From contig NW_004454181.1 in assembly GCF_000283155.1 (NCBI RefSeq), positions 18,442,825-18,506,824 of the forward strand: DNA of 64,000 nt. Reading direction: 5' to 3'. Source of the stretch: Ceratotherium simum simum. Lineage: Eukaryota > Chordata > Mammalia > Perissodactyla > Rhinocerotidae. The translations under genes and the position numbers were made by a program. Shown piece after piece: positions 1-9,222 of this stretch (positions are counted from its first letter, which is position 1; the number at the start of each line of letters is the position of its first letter). Below the pieces are notes generated by a model. It did no database searches, was not told the origin of the DNA, and saw nothing but the letters and a program-made list of their open reading frames with translations.

Positions 1-165
1 ACCTAAGCCAGGCACTTCCCTTGAATTATCCCGTTTAACTCTCCCAGCCACACTGCAGGGTTGTACCCATTGTACAGATGAGAAAACGAAAGTTTGAAAA
101 GTCAAGTGACCCCCTCTAAGGTTGAGGGGCCACAGTCAACCACTGCATTGTACAGCGTTTATGGA
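1..165 (-). repeat. MIR SINE fragment, antisense
   Basis: Reads as the reverse complement of the MIR core and 3' part: a degraded form of the 'ccattttacagatgagaaaac' block followed by the 'aagtcaagtgacc' block. It lies in FABP6 intron 3. Confidence 0.6.
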
Positions 166-900
166 GCACCTGTGTTTGGTGATGGGAAGATGGTCTCTGC
201 CCTCTGGAAGTATAAAGTTTTGTGGGAGGGCCGGCCCTGTGGCTTAGCGGTTAAGTGCGCGCGCTCTGATGCTGGCGGCCCGGGTTCGGATCCCGGGAGC
301 GCCCCGAGGCACCACTTCTCCGTCCAACGCGAGGCCGAGTCCCACGTACAGCAACTAGAAGGATGTGAACCTATGACGTACAACTATCTACTGGGGCTTT
401 GGGGGGAAAAAAACTGAATAAATAAAATCTTTAAAAAAAAAAAGTTTTGTGGGAGAGGCAGGGAAGAGGATGCTATTCAGTGAAGGCCCACTGTGTGCCG
501 TGCCCTGGGCTCAAGGCTATCGAGACACACTGTCATGAGATGTGAACACATCATCAGTTGATCCTGATACCCAGCAGAGGAAAGCAGCATTCTCACGGGA
601 AGGGAGTGGGTGGCAAAGGGAGTTTCATGGAAGCAGTTTTGTCAAAAGGCAGCAGTGTGAAGTGATGTGTGATTTGCATATGGGATGAATGGAAGATTGA
701 GAGGTGGGGGGACGCTGAAAGAAGGGAGGAGGCTGGGGCTCAGTCTAGAGGAGAGGTGATGAGACACGGCAGGGGGCGTTGGTGGTGGGCTGGAGGCAGG
801 AGGAGGGATGCCCACAAAATGCGCTCCCTGTTGGCGGAGAAGGAGGGAAGTGTCCGGGATGATTCTGAGCCACTAGAGATGGGAGGTTTGCAACCGAGAC
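166..900 (-). repeat. Probable L2 LINE 3' portion, antisense, split by an ERE
   Basis: The start resembles antisense L2 ('ttatggagcacctgtgtttggtg...') and similar degraded sequence continues after the SINE at 229-440. The right boundary is vague, and no coding signal is visible here. Confidence 0.35.
229..440 (+). mobile_element. ERE SINE, simple type (head plus 'ctactggggctttggggg' tail)
   Basis: A full-length tRNA-derived perissodactyl SINE running from GGCCGGCCCTGTGGCTTAGCGG to an A-rich tail. It is flanked by a perfect 15-bp target-site duplication, aaagttttgtgggag, at 214-228 and 441-455. Confidence 0.95.
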
Positions 901-904
901 GGCT

Positions 905-1012
905 TCTCTCTGGTGCATGTGCATTTGTTTGTGTGCACGCCTGTGCCCTTGTGCACGCATGCATGTGTGTGTGTACATGTTTGTGTGCATGTGTACATGT
1001 ATGTGTGTGACA
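905..1012. repeat. Degenerate (TG)n/(GTGCAT)n purine-pyrimidine tract
   Basis: About 100 bp of alternating TG/CA with interspersed GCATGC. It creates open frames on both strands that are not genes. Confidence 0.85.
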
Positions 1013-1258
1013 ACCCTGAACTCTGGGCACTGCTCACACCACACAGGCTCCCTGGTCAGGAGCCTCTAGGAATCGAGAAACAGGTTTGTTCTGTTTGAGA
1101 AGATCAGTTCTCTTGTAGGGCACAAATCTTCTTCGGTTCTCCTGCCTCTGTCCTCCCTGCACACCTCACAGGCTGGGGAGCCTCGCCTCTGGGAGTCAGA
1201 ACCCACTGCTGACATTTCATCTATAAACGTGTCCAAAACTTTCATCAGAACCTCCAAG

Positions 1259-1491
1259 GGGGCCAGGCCCGTGGCGTAGTGGTTAAGTGTGTGCGCTCTG
1301 CTGCTGGCAGCCCAGGTTCGGATCCCGGGCGCCCAGCGAGGCACAACTTGTCAGGCCATGCTGTGGCGGTGTCCCATATAAAGGGGAGGAAGATAGGCAC
1401 AGATGTTAGCCCAGGGCCAGTCTTCCTCAGCAAAAAGAGGAAGGATTGCCATGGATGTTAGCTCAGGGCTGATCTTCCTCACACAAAAAAA
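1259..1491 (+). mobile_element. ERE SINE, long type ('cccatataaag.ggaggaaga' body)
   Basis: ERE head followed by the 'tcccatataaagg' body and the 'ttagcccagggccagtcttcc' and 'ttagctcagggctgatcttcc' tail modules. The target-site duplication agaacctccaag is at 1247-1258 and 1492-1503. Confidence 0.95.
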
Positions 1492-1506
1492 AGAACCTCC
1501 AAGATG

Positions 1507-1749
1507 GGGCCGGCCCGGTCACGCAGCGGTTAAGTTCTCGCACTCCACTGCGGCGGCCCGGAGTTCGCAGGTTCAGATCCCGGGCACGCACCAATGCACC
1601 GCTTGGCAAGCCATGCTGTGGCAGCATCCCACATAAAGTGGAGGAAGATGGGCACGGATGTTAGCCCAGGGCCAATCTTCCTCAGCAAAAAGAGGAGGAT
1701 TGGCATCAGATGTTAGCTCAGGGCTGATCTTCCTCACACACACACAAAA
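1507..1749 (+). mobile_element. ERE SINE, long type, second insertion at the same target
   Basis: A second long-type ERE starting three bases after the TSD of its neighbour and followed by a third copy of the target (agaacctccaa, about 1751-1761). The pair reflects two insertions at one site or a tandem duplication. Confidence 0.93.
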
Positions 1750-1924
1750 AAGAACCTCCAAAACGTCAATTTCCATCAGGAAAAAATGTATAGTCACTTT
1801 TGTCCTTTATATATATATTTTTAAAACATTGTTTATCTATTTATTTTTATTTTTATTTTTTTAATTAAAATGAAGGAAGGAAAGAAGACCCACTGGCCTG
1901 GGAAGAGCAGGCAGAGGGCCTAGT

Positions 1925-2055
1925 CTAGAAGTCAGCTGATGGGCTCTGCTTCCACCACAAACTAGCTGTGTGACCTTGGGCAAGTTGCCTCCTGTCTCTG
2001 AGCCTCTCTGACTTCTCTGTAAGATGGGAATAATAGGAGTGTGCTGAGCCTCTTG
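1925..2055 (+). repeat. MIR SINE fragment
   Basis: Contains the 'actagctgtgtgaccttggg' core, the 'gcctcctgtctctgagcctc' block and 'gtaagatgggaataatagga', in the order of sense MIR. Confidence 0.8.
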
Positions 2056-2460
2056 GGCCACATGCTCCTTTCCTCTAGACTGGGCTTAAGATGAGGAAAA
2101 CAAGGAAACGAGAGAGAGATGGGTAGAGAGACAGAAAGAGAGAAGGAGGAGATGAGGAGGTGGCAAACCCTGCCTCCCTCATCATTTCCCTTCTGCAGAG
2201 CTGTGGGGAGGGTAGACTGGACCCCAGGGGGCTCTGGCCCAGGACACAGGCTCAAAAAGTGGGAATGAAGTGAGGAAATGCCTTCCTTTTCCTTGAGCTT
2301 CCTGTCCATTTCTTTCACCGGGGAAAATTCTGGAGCCCCAAGGGGAAGTGAGATGAAGGGCCTCCTGGGGCAGCACCTTCAACCTGAGTTTACAGAGCAT
2401 GGAAGGGGTCAGTCCCCAGATGTGTGTGTTGGCCCTGCTAGCATTTTAAAAAATGTTTAA
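2056..2460. other. FABP6 intron 3, nothing recognised
   Basis: Mostly single-copy-looking sequence with a short GA-rich stretch at 2107-2160. I see no exon, and in particular no candidate for the missing last FABP6 exon on the minus strand. Confidence 0.5.
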
Positions 2461-3080
2461 CCTCATACACAGCTGGTTGGAATGCAAACTGGTGCAGCCT
2501 CTATGGAAAACAGTATGGAGATTCCTCAAAAAATTAAAAATAGAAATACCCTATGATCCAGCTATCCCACTACTGGGAATCTATCCAACGAACCTGAAAT
2601 CAACAATCCAAAGAGGCTTATGCACCGCTGTGTTCATTGCAGCATTATTCACTATAGCCAAGACGTGGAAGCAACCTAAGTTATCCCTCGACTGATGATT
2701 GGATCAAGAAGATGTGGTGTATATATACCATGGAATACTACTCAGGCATAAAAAAAGACAAAATCGTCCCATTTGCAACAACATGGATGGGCCTGGAGGG
2801 TATTAAGTGAAGTGAAGTAAGCCAGAAAGAGAAAGACAAACACTGTATGATCTCACTCATATGTGGAATGTAAACCAACACATGGACAGAGAAAACTGTA
2901 TTGTGGGTACCAGGGGCAATGGGGGTGGGGGGTGGGCACAAGGGGTGAAGGGAGACATGTATATGGTGATGGACAAACAAAAATGTACAACCCAAAATTT
3001 CACAATGTTATAAACTATTAAAACATCAATTAAAGAATAAATAAATAAATAAATAAATAAAACAAAACAAAACAAAAAAA
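2461..3080 (+). mobile_element. 5'-truncated L1 LINE (ORF2 C-terminus plus 3' UTR)
   Basis: Translation at 2456-2695 gives the L1 ORF2 C-terminal region (motifs such as [14 protein letters not shown] and FTIAKTWKQPK). A frameshift near 2690 shifts the rest (MEYYSGIKKDK-like) into another frame. The 3' UTR has a G-rich stretch at 2911-2944 and ends in an (AAAT)n/A-rich tail. A short flanking duplication, atgtttaa, at about 2453-2460 and 3082-3089 fits target-primed insertion. It is not functional. Confidence 0.93.
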
Positions 3081-3094
3081 CATGTTTAATTAGT

Positions 3095-3240
3095 TACCAA
3101 CATTTAACAGGCTGGAGATTTCACACAGAGGTGCAAATTTCCAGCTTCTCTTGAAAAATCGGAAGATTTAGCAGGGAGAGTCTGAAGTCCCTTGTGGAAG
3201 TGGAAGGGAGTGGTGGCTGCCCTTGCAGGGGCCACCCGGA
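3095..3240 (+). repeat. Ancient repeat, family C (copy 1 of 3)
   Basis: Shares the 'agttaccaacattta...gagatttcacacaga...cttctcttgaaaaatcgg' order with 43665-43830 and 52475-52640. It looks like an old non-autonomous DNA element, but I cannot name the family. Confidence 0.5.
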
Positions 3241-3307
3241 CTCCCCCTCCATTTACACTCTGGGAAGCGTCCCATGGGCTTCCCGGCTTGTGCCCCTGAG
3301 GTGACTG

Positions 3308-3510
3308 AGTATGGGCACCAGAATCAGATGGCCTAGCGTCAAATCCCAGCTCGGTCATAAAAGCTATGTGCCCTCAGGCTAATCAATGAGCCTTCCTGTG
3401 CCTCAGTCTCCTCACCTATAAAATGGGGATAAAAATCCCTAACAGGGTTATTGCGAAGATCCAATGAGACAATGTGTTCCCCATGCTCGGCACAGAGTCT
3501 GGCGCAAAAG
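3308..3510 (+). repeat. MIR SINE
   Basis: Near full-length sense MIR, from 'atcagatggcctagcgtcaa' through 'tcagtctcctcacctataaa' and 'gggttattgcgaagatccaa' to 'gctcggcacagagtctggcg'. Confidence 0.85.
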
Positions 3511-3616
3511 GAGGGGCTCACAAAGCCGGCTGCCCAGAGGCCCGCCTCTCAGGGACCATGGCTGGGGCTGGAAGACTGTTCTGACCCACTGTCCCAGGAA
3601 CCAGCAGGACACTCAC

Positions 3617-3706
3617 CTCCACCAGCTTGTCGTCCACAATCTCCGAGGAATAGTGATAGTTGGGGGTGACCACCACCAGCTTCCCACCCTCCATCTGCAC
3701 AGTGGC
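3617..3706 (-). CDS. FABP6: FABP6 coding exon 3 (ileal bile-acid-binding protein)
   Basis: On the minus strand this 90-nt exon encodes exactly 30 residues, beginning [13 protein letters not shown] and ending EIVDDKLVE. They align without gaps with the corresponding strands of the FABP beta-barrel in human gastrotropin as I recall it ([13 protein letters not shown]...GDKLVE). The splice sites are consensus: acceptor ttctcttccag before 3706 and donor gtgagt after 3617, with phase 0 at both ends. Reading past the donor would give VSV and then non-FABP sequence, so the exon ends there. FABP6 binds conjugated bile acids in the cytosol of ileal enterocytes and carries them between apical uptake (ASBT) and basolateral export (OST alpha/beta). 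The last exon (about 17 residues) was not found between 1 and 3616, so intron 3 exceeds 3.6 kb and the gene runs off the left edge. Confidence 0.97.
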
Positions 3707-3930
3707 CTGGAAGAGAAGCATGACGGAGCCTGGGTTGGCTGAGGCCCCCAAACACAGGCCAGCCACTAGGGGGGAAGAGCCTGCCGCAGCCCCAGCAATC
3801 CTCTTCTGGGAATTACTTGGCCTTATACGATATACGATCACATACTATATCCAAAGATAGAGATAACCTGCACAAGTCACTCAACCTCGCCGTGCTCAGT
3901 TTCCTCGTCTCTAAAATGCGGGTGGTGTGT

Positions 3931-4184
3931 GGGCCGGCCCGGTGGTGCAAGCGGTTAAGTGTGCACACTCCAGTGCGGTGGCCCGGGGTTCGCCGATTCG
4001 GATCCCGGGCGCGCGCCGACACACCACTTAGCAAGCCACGCTGTGGCGGCGTCCCATATAAAGTGGAGGAAGATGGGCGCAGATGTTAGCCCAGGGCCAG
4101 TCTTCCTCAGCAAAAGGGGAGGATTGGCGGATGTTAGCACAGGGCTGATCTCCTCACAAAAAATAAATTAATAAATTAATTAAA
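3931..4184 (+). mobile_element. ERE SINE, long type
   Basis: Full-length long-type ERE inside the MIR. The perfect 16-bp duplication taaaatgcgggtggtg is at 3912-3927 and 4185-4200. Confidence 0.95.
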
Positions 4185-4200
4185 TAAAATGCGGGTGGTG

Positions 4201-4405
4201 GGCCGGCCCCATGGCATAGTGGTTAAGTTCAGTGCGCTCCGCTTCGGCGGCCCGGGTTCATGGGTTTGGATCTGGGACATGGACCTACACCACTCATCAG
4301 CCACGCTGTAGCAGCAACCCACATACAAAATAGAGGAAGAGGAAGAAGATTGGCACAGATATTAGCTCAGGGCGAATCTTCCTCAGCAAATAAATAAATA
4401 AATAA
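4201..4405 (+). mobile_element. ERE SINE, older 'gacctacaccactcatcag' type
   Basis: Diverged ERE with the 'cctacaccactcatcagccacg' middle, abutting the previous SINE's TSD. The flank after its tail, aaaatgggagtag, is a diverged copy of the same target. Confidence 0.9.
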
Positions 4406-4574
4406 AATGGGAGTAGTAACTATACCTACTTCATAAAGTGATTGTGAGGAGGAAATGATTTAACGTGACATATGTAAAGTGCTTAGAACAGGGCCTGGCT
4501 CGTGCTGAGTGCTCCTTGTTAACTACAGAGTCAGTTATGATCATCATTATCAGGATGACATTGATGTCATGCAA

Positions 4575-5020
4575 TGACATCAATTGCAGCATTGTTTGTA
4601 AGAGTGAACAACCTCAGTATCCAACCTAGATGATCCACCGATAAATGACCTAAATATCTACCAGTGAAGGAGTGTTAAATAGATGATAGGGGGCTGGCCC
4701 CGTGGCCTAGTGGTTAAGTTTGGCGCACTCTGCTTCAGTGGCCTGGGTTCGGTTCCCCGGCGCAGACCTACACCACTCGTCGGAGGCCATGCTGTGGTGG
4801 AGACCCACATACAAAATGGAGGAAGACTGGCACAGATGTTGGCTTAGGGCGAATCTTCCTCACCAAAAATAAATAAGTAAATAAAGGATAGCATTTCTAT
4901 CCTATAGGACACTGCAGCCATTAAAAAGAATAAGGCAAATCAATATGTGCTGATCCAGAAACACTCCATGAGAGATTGTTAACATTTTTAAATACCCAAG
5001 TGGCAGAATATGAACATTAT
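4575..5020 (+). mobile_element. L1M LINE 3' fragment split by an ERE
   Basis: 'gcattgtttgtaagagtgaac...' before the SINE and 'ggacactgcagccattaaaaagaataaggcaaatcaatatg...' after it (quoted in parts) match the order of an old L1 ORF2 end and 3' UTR. Confidence 0.7.
4690..4884 (+). mobile_element. ERE SINE, older type
   Basis: GGGCTGGCCCCGTGGCCTAG head, 'gacctacaccactcgtcgg' middle and 'gcgaatcttcctcaccaaaaa' tail. A short duplication, gatag, flanks it. Confidence 0.9.
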
Positions 5021-5233
5021 GACTGCTTATTCTCCACCTTGGCAGCCTGAGGAGCAAAGTGCTCATGGTCATGGTTGGGGGCTAGAGGGGACCCAGAATG
5101 GGTGGAAGACCTGAGGGACCAGTCCGGATAGGATGGGGGCAAACAGCCACCTTTTACTTCCTTTCTACCCAAGATTGCAGCTTCAAACACAGATGGGTCT
5201 GATTCTGGGGTTATCAATCTCTAGGCTGTACTG

Positions 5234-5475
5234 AGAGGCAGCATAAAAAAGTGGTTATGCTCTCTAAAGCCAGACTGCCTGGGTGTGAAGGCCGGCCCCT
5301 GCTGTGTGACCGGGCAACCTACTCCAATGGCTTGGCTCAACTCCCCCATCTATAAAATGGGATAGTAATTGTAGTGACCTCGTAGGATTAACTGCATGAA
5401 TGTGTGTGAAGTATTCACCAAGTGTCTAGGATAGATTAAGTGCTCAGCAAATGTTAACAATTTTTGCTGTCATTA
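5234..5475 (+). repeat. MIR SINE
   Basis: Near full-length sense MIR with the tRNA-like head ('agtggttatgctctctaaag'), 'cagactgcctgggtgtgaag', 'tgctgtgtgaccgggcaac' and a tail ending 'agtgctcagcaaatgttaac'. It lies in FABP6 intron 2. Confidence 0.88.
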
Positions 5476-5648
5476 TAGTGTCCCTTATTGACAATAGCCT
5501 TAAAAACCGGGAGCGGTTAAATTGCTAAGTAACTCAAGCTCCTACTGCTGGAGGCCAGGCTGGAGAAAGAAGCCTCTGCTTGGGGAGCAGCCCCAGGGGA
5601 AGTGCCGGAAACCTGGGGAAGGAGGGAGGGGTGGCCAGCGGCTCTCAC

Positions 5649-5824
5649 CTTGAACTTCTTGCCCCCCATGGTCTCCATCTCAGACTCCTTGCCGATGGTG
5701 AACTTGTTGGTGATGGAGGGGCCCCCGGGGTAGTGCTGGGACCAGGTGAAGGTCTGCCCATCCTGCTGCACCTCCGAGATGGTCTTCAAGTTTCTGCCCT
5801 TTTCAGTAGTCTCGGTGGGGAGCC
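5649..5824 (-). CDS. FABP6: FABP6 coding exon 2 (ileal bile-acid-binding protein)
   Basis: A 176-nt minus-strand exon, the length I expect for this FABP-family exon. It completes a split glycine codon (G from exon 1 plus GG) and then encodes 58 residues, including the end of the helix-turn-helix lid ([10 protein letters not shown]) and beta strands with [30 protein letters not shown] and MGGKKFK. The tryptophan and histidine of TWSQHY match those of human gastrotropin as recalled. The acceptor is cgtccccgggcccag before 5824 and the donor gtgagagc follows 5649. Differences from human are substitutions only (for example [12 protein letters not shown] against GISSDVIEKARN) and there is no internal stop, so this looks like a working copy. 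An antisense open frame over the same bases is a shadow. Confidence 0.98.
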
Positions 5825-5924
5825 CTGGGCCCGGGGACGAGCAGAGCAGCCATGTCAGAGCTGCTTATACCCTGTGGCTTTGGGAAAGAGCTTTCCTCCC
5901 CTGTGGCAGGCGAGCATGGTGATG

Positions 5925-6120
5925 AAGAGCACAGACCCCAGTTCTACCACGACCCATGTGGCGTGGGCAAGTCACGACCTCTCTGAGCCTCGATGTTTTC
6001 ATCCACAAAACGGGGATGATAAGGCCCATGTCACAGGGCTGTTGCAAGGATTAAAGTGATTGTGTCTTGTAAAGCTCCTGGCATATAAGTGACAAGAAAT
6101 AACAGCTGCTCTTCTGATAG
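5925..6120 (+). repeat. MIR SINE
   Basis: Sense MIR core ('gtgggcaagtcacgacctct', 'gagcctcgatgttttcatcc', 'gggctgttgcaaggattaaa') in FABP6 intron 1. Confidence 0.8.
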
Positions 6121-6539
6121 TACTATAACATAAATATAACAGAAATTTGCCAAGCTCACAAAGTTCTAGAATGTATGGGACCATCAAGACAGTCTCCTAA
6201 CGCTCTTATTTCACAGATTAGGAAACGAAGACCCAGAGCGGGAAAGGGGCCTCCCAACATCTCAGTGGGGGTTTATGGCAGAACGGGCTCTAGAACGAGC
6301 CTGGCTCACTTCCAGTTCCACACTAGACTGCTGCAGGTGAAGCCAAGCCACTGTTCCTTCAGGGCCACTCACAATAGTTGACCCCAAAGGGCTCTTGACT
6401 CCCCAAGGATCCAGAGCACATGGGCCCTGCTCTCAGGGCCTCCCTGGCCACCAGGAGGAGGGCACAGGTCCCCTGGCGCTGTCCTCTGAACCTTGACAAT
6501 TGCACTGCCTCAGACTTAGCGCACCAAGATTTCTGCAGG

Positions 6540-7095
6540 ATTGTCGAGTCTACTGTCTCATTGGCTCCTCACAACCAGTGTTGCAAGTCTGAGCAGTGAG
6601 GGGAGTGGGATCTTTGATCTCTGCCCACAGTGCTTAGCACAGTAAGAGGCCCTTGTTTGTTGAATGACTGAGTGAATGACTGGCTTGTCAAACCTGGTCT
6701 CTATGCTAACCCCTTGGTCACCTCTCCCCCGGCAGGATGTGGTGACACCATTCATCATCTCATCATAGGGTCCTGGGTTCTAATGACCTCTGCCACTGAT
6801 TTACAAGTCATGCTGAGATGCCCCATCAATGATATTGGGTTGGCCCTTGCATATAGCAGGTGTTCGATAAATGTTTGAATGAATAAACCAGTCCGTGTCT
6901 CCACTTCACCAATTACTAGCTGTGTTACCTTGGACTAGTAACTCGACTTCTCTGGGCCTCAAGTTTTCCATCAGAAAGTGGAGAAACTAATATTCTCTGA
7001 GTGCATTAAAGTCAAAGAGTCATATGGTTCTTATTAGCCCCAGAGCCTGGAACAAAATAGTTGCTCAACAAATGAAGGAGTGAATGAGTGAATAA
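6540..7095 (+). repeat. Cluster of L2/MIR fragments in FABP6 intron 1
   Basis: Two L2-like 3' ends ('cagtgcttagcacagtaaga...ttgttgaatgactgag' at about 6630-6680 and 'ttgcatatagcaggtgttcg...gaatgaataaac' to 6893) are followed by a sense MIR (6896-7095, 'aattactagctgtgttacct'). A further MIR-like antisense piece is at 6185-6350. Confidence 0.6.
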
Positions 7096-7178
7096 ATGAA
7101 ATCCAAGGATTTGGGTTCCTGGCCCAGAGCTGGCTGGGAGAGAGCAGCCGGGGAAGGGGTCTTCAGGAGGTCACTCAC

Positions 7179-7245
7179 CGATGCGCGTCATGAACTGGTC
7201 ATAATTCTTCTCACTCTCGATCTCATACTTGCCGGTGAAGGCCAT
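7179..7245 (-). CDS. FABP6: FABP6 coding exon 1 with start codon (short, ileal form)
   Basis: On the minus strand the ATG at 7245-7243 opens MAFTGKYEIESEKNYDQFM, the canonical FABP6 N-terminus (human MAFTGKFEMESEKNYDEFM as recalled). The exon contributes 22 codons plus one base and ends at the donor CATCG|gtgagtga, giving the split glycine codon completed by exon 2. Joined with exons 2 and 3 this makes 111 residues; the family length is 128. The start is preferred because it begins the family motif directly, has no earlier in-frame FABP sequence, and sits about 50 nt below a predicted TSS with a TATA box at a normal distance. The known longer isoform (IBABP-L) would splice from exons further upstream (higher coordinates); I could not identify those. 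Confidence 0.98.
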
Positions 7246-7302
7246 GCTGCTGGGAGAGCTGGAGGCCAGAGAGCGCGCGAGTGAGGGAGAAGGTTCGTGG
7301 TG
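7246..7302 (-). promoter_or_regulatory. FABP6: Predicted FABP6 short-form 5' UTR and TSS region
   Basis: Placing the TSS 25-30 bp below the TATA box puts it near 7297-7302, giving a 5' UTR of roughly 50-57 nt. The leader (minus strand) is pyrimidine-rich with a short CG run. The TSS is inferred from spacing only. Confidence 0.6.
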
Positions 7303-7324
7303 CGGAGGCGTCTGGTGCCTTGGC

Positions 7325-7331
7325 TTATAAA
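7325..7331 (-). promoter_or_regulatory. FABP6: TATA box of the FABP6 short-form promoter
   Basis: The minus strand reads GCGTTTATAAGCC, with TTTATAA about 80 bp upstream of the ATG. This fits a tissue-restricted TATA promoter, as known for intestinal FABP genes. Confidence 0.75.
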
Positions 7332-7440
7332 CGCTCCCAGATGCTGAGCTCAGCCCTTAAGTCACCCCACTTCCCTCTCCCACCCCTGAAGAGGCGCTTG
7401 CTGTTTTATGATGTGGGCAGGACCTGGAGGCTGAGCCCTG

Positions 7441-7453
7441 AGGTTATTAACCT
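7441..7453. promoter_or_regulatory. FABP6: IR-1 nuclear-receptor element, probable FXR response element of FABP6
   Basis: aggttattaacct is a perfect inverted repeat of AGGTTA with a one-base spacer, about 140-155 bp upstream of the predicted TSS. FABP6 in human and mouse is a classic FXR/RXR target through a promoter IR-1 at a similar distance, recalled as AGGTGAATAACCT. The minus-strand context here, CCCCAGGTTAATAACCTCAG, is close to that. A TTTTATGAT motif at 7404-7412 could be a CDX-type site, with much less certainty. Confidence 0.82.
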
Positions 7454-7559
7454 GGGGCAGCGCTGGCTGTGATCCCATTGCACTCCCAGGGCCAGCACCT
7501 GGGCAAGGTTTGAGGTGTCACCTGCCTCTGCCCATGCCTGCCTCCATGCTCTCCTCATC

Positions 7560-7905
7560 CCTCATTTACTCACTCAGCCCCTCGTTCATCAAGCACCTAC
7601 TGGCACTGAGGAAACACTGAGCGAGACACTCATCGTTCCCAAAAAAGCTTCTAGCCAAGTCCATTTGATGCAGGTCCGGAAGGAACAGTAGGATTTGGAT
7701 GTTTAAAAGAACAGTAACGTTGGAGGAGGCTGTGACAGTAGGGAGACAACATTCTAAGATGAGAGAACAGGGTGATGAAGGTGGAAAGGCCACAATGAAA
7801 GGAAACAATGAGTTTGGCTGCAGCAAAGAGCACTTTAAGGAGAATAACACAAGAAGGGTGCAGATAATACGAGCAGAGTAGAGCAGCAGCCCATGGGCCC
7901 AGGGA
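7560..7905 (-). repeat. L2 LINE 3' portion, antisense
   Basis: Antisense L2 order: 'ttcatcaagcacctactggc', then a degraded body ending in 'aaggagaataacacaagaag'. Confidence 0.6.
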
Positions 7906-8400
7906 GCCCACTTAGAGGAGGAGGGGCCAGGGTGCCTTGAAGACCCGCTGTGCCCCACACACAGGCTAGGAGAAGCTTCACAACTGGGAGGACTAGGAGT
8001 TCAGAGCCTTGACTTCCTGCCCCTGTGCTGTCTTCTGGCACCACTCTGCACTCGGAGACTCCATCTCCTCTGTGGTGACTCCTGCCCTGCCTGTCTCCTG
8101 GGACTGCTCTCTGGATCAAACAGATGATGCAAAGCATGAAGCACCCTATGAAGGCTCTCCTTCTTATTATTATTAATTAAGGAAAATTTTGCAAGTCTGT
8201 CTCCTTTTCCAGAGTCAGCTCTCCAAGAATCCCCATCATTTCTATCCAAAGCAGAATTGACCACAGGTGCTGACCCCCAGACTCGGGACTGAGTGGTGTC
8301 TGAACTGATGAAACCAACTTTGTCCTGTTTTGCCAGTCTTCGGTCTCTAATCTGGGAACTCCTTACCCCAGCCAGGGGTCTTATTTTTTAGAAAACGATA
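7906..8400. other. Upstream flank of FABP6, nothing recognised
   Basis: Single-copy-looking sequence with no supported exon, RNA gene or repeat. Confidence 0.5.
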
Positions 8401-8401
8401 A

Positions 8402-8423
8402 ACACACACACACACACACACAC
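8402..8423. repeat. (CA)11 microsatellite
   Basis: Uninterrupted CA dinucleotide run. Confidence 0.95.
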
Positions 8424-8424
8424 C

Positions 8425-8990
8425 ATTGTGGATTTTCTGATGATAAATTATATATATTAATATTTCAAATAATTCAGAGCAATGACAGTCCCGGCAGAGA
8501 GGATGCTTGATAACAGTTTGATATCTATCCTTCTGAACTTTTAAATGTGTACATATACTTTCTTATATAAATGAGATTATATTTTTCTGTACCCTCTTTT
8601 TTATGTAATGATATAGGTATGTGTCTATATCATTGCGTAAAGGTGTATCATATCCTTTTCAGTAGCTCCAGAGCATTCTATTATATGTATGTTTCATGAT
8701 TTACATAACTATTGCTGGATCTTTAGGTTGTTTCCAATCTTTTTCTATTATAAACAACTGTGAGATAAACATGCTCATTTACATCTCTTGGTGTACATGT
8801 CAGATTATTTAATAGGATTATTTGCTAAGGATGAATTCCTAGACATGAAATTCCTGGAACAAAAGGTTTTTGTATCCAAAATGTTTATATCTGTTACTCT
8901 ACTGCCTTTCCAAAAGGCTTTAGCAGTTTACACTCCCACAGAGAGCATATGAGAATTTCCCCTCATTGATAAAATGATGAAATAACAATG
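8425..8990 (-). mobile_element. Old L1 LINE 3' end, antisense
   Basis: AT-rich antisense L1M pattern: 'gcattctattatatgtatgt', 'tttaggttgtttccaatctttt', 'aggatgaattcctagacatg', ending near 'tagcagtttacactcccaca'. Confidence 0.8.
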
Positions 8991-8999
8991 ACAATAATA

Positions 9000-9208
9000 G
9001 CTGACATTTATTGAGTGTTTGTTGTGCATTGGGCATGATGCTGAGAGTTTTACATGGGTTCTCTCATTTAATCTTTAAAACAACTGTAGGAAGTAGGTAC
9101 CATTATTGTCCCCATTTTGCCAAGGAGGAAACCAAGTTTCAGAAAAGTAACTTGCCAAAGTCACAGAGCCCCTGTGTACAGTTCATGTTTACTACCAAAA
9201 CAACTTTC
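9000..9208 (-). repeat. MIR SINE, antisense
   Basis: 'atttattgagtgtttgttgt', 'tctcatttaatctttaaaac', 'ccccattttgccaaggagga' and 'aacttgccaaagtcacagag' in the order of reverse-complement MIR. Confidence 0.85.
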
Positions 9209-9222
9209 AACATCGTTTAAGG

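Larger units (their letters stand above)
3861..4560 (+). repeat. MIR SINE split by two ERE insertions
   Basis: The left part (3861-3930, ending 'gtctctaaaatgcgggtggtg') and right part (4406-4560, starting 'aaaatgggagtagtaactat') join into one sense MIR once the two SINEs are removed. Confidence 0.85.

Noticed and set aside
229..300. tRNA-like sequence in the ERE heads (anticodon-arm and GGTTCGGATCC T-arm look-alikes)
   Set aside because: These are the tRNA-derived promoters of SINEs, repeated about thirty times, not functional tRNA genes.
5580..6059. 159-codon plus-strand frame over FABP6 exon 2
   Set aside because: Antisense shadow of the real exon; it continues into an intronic MIR.
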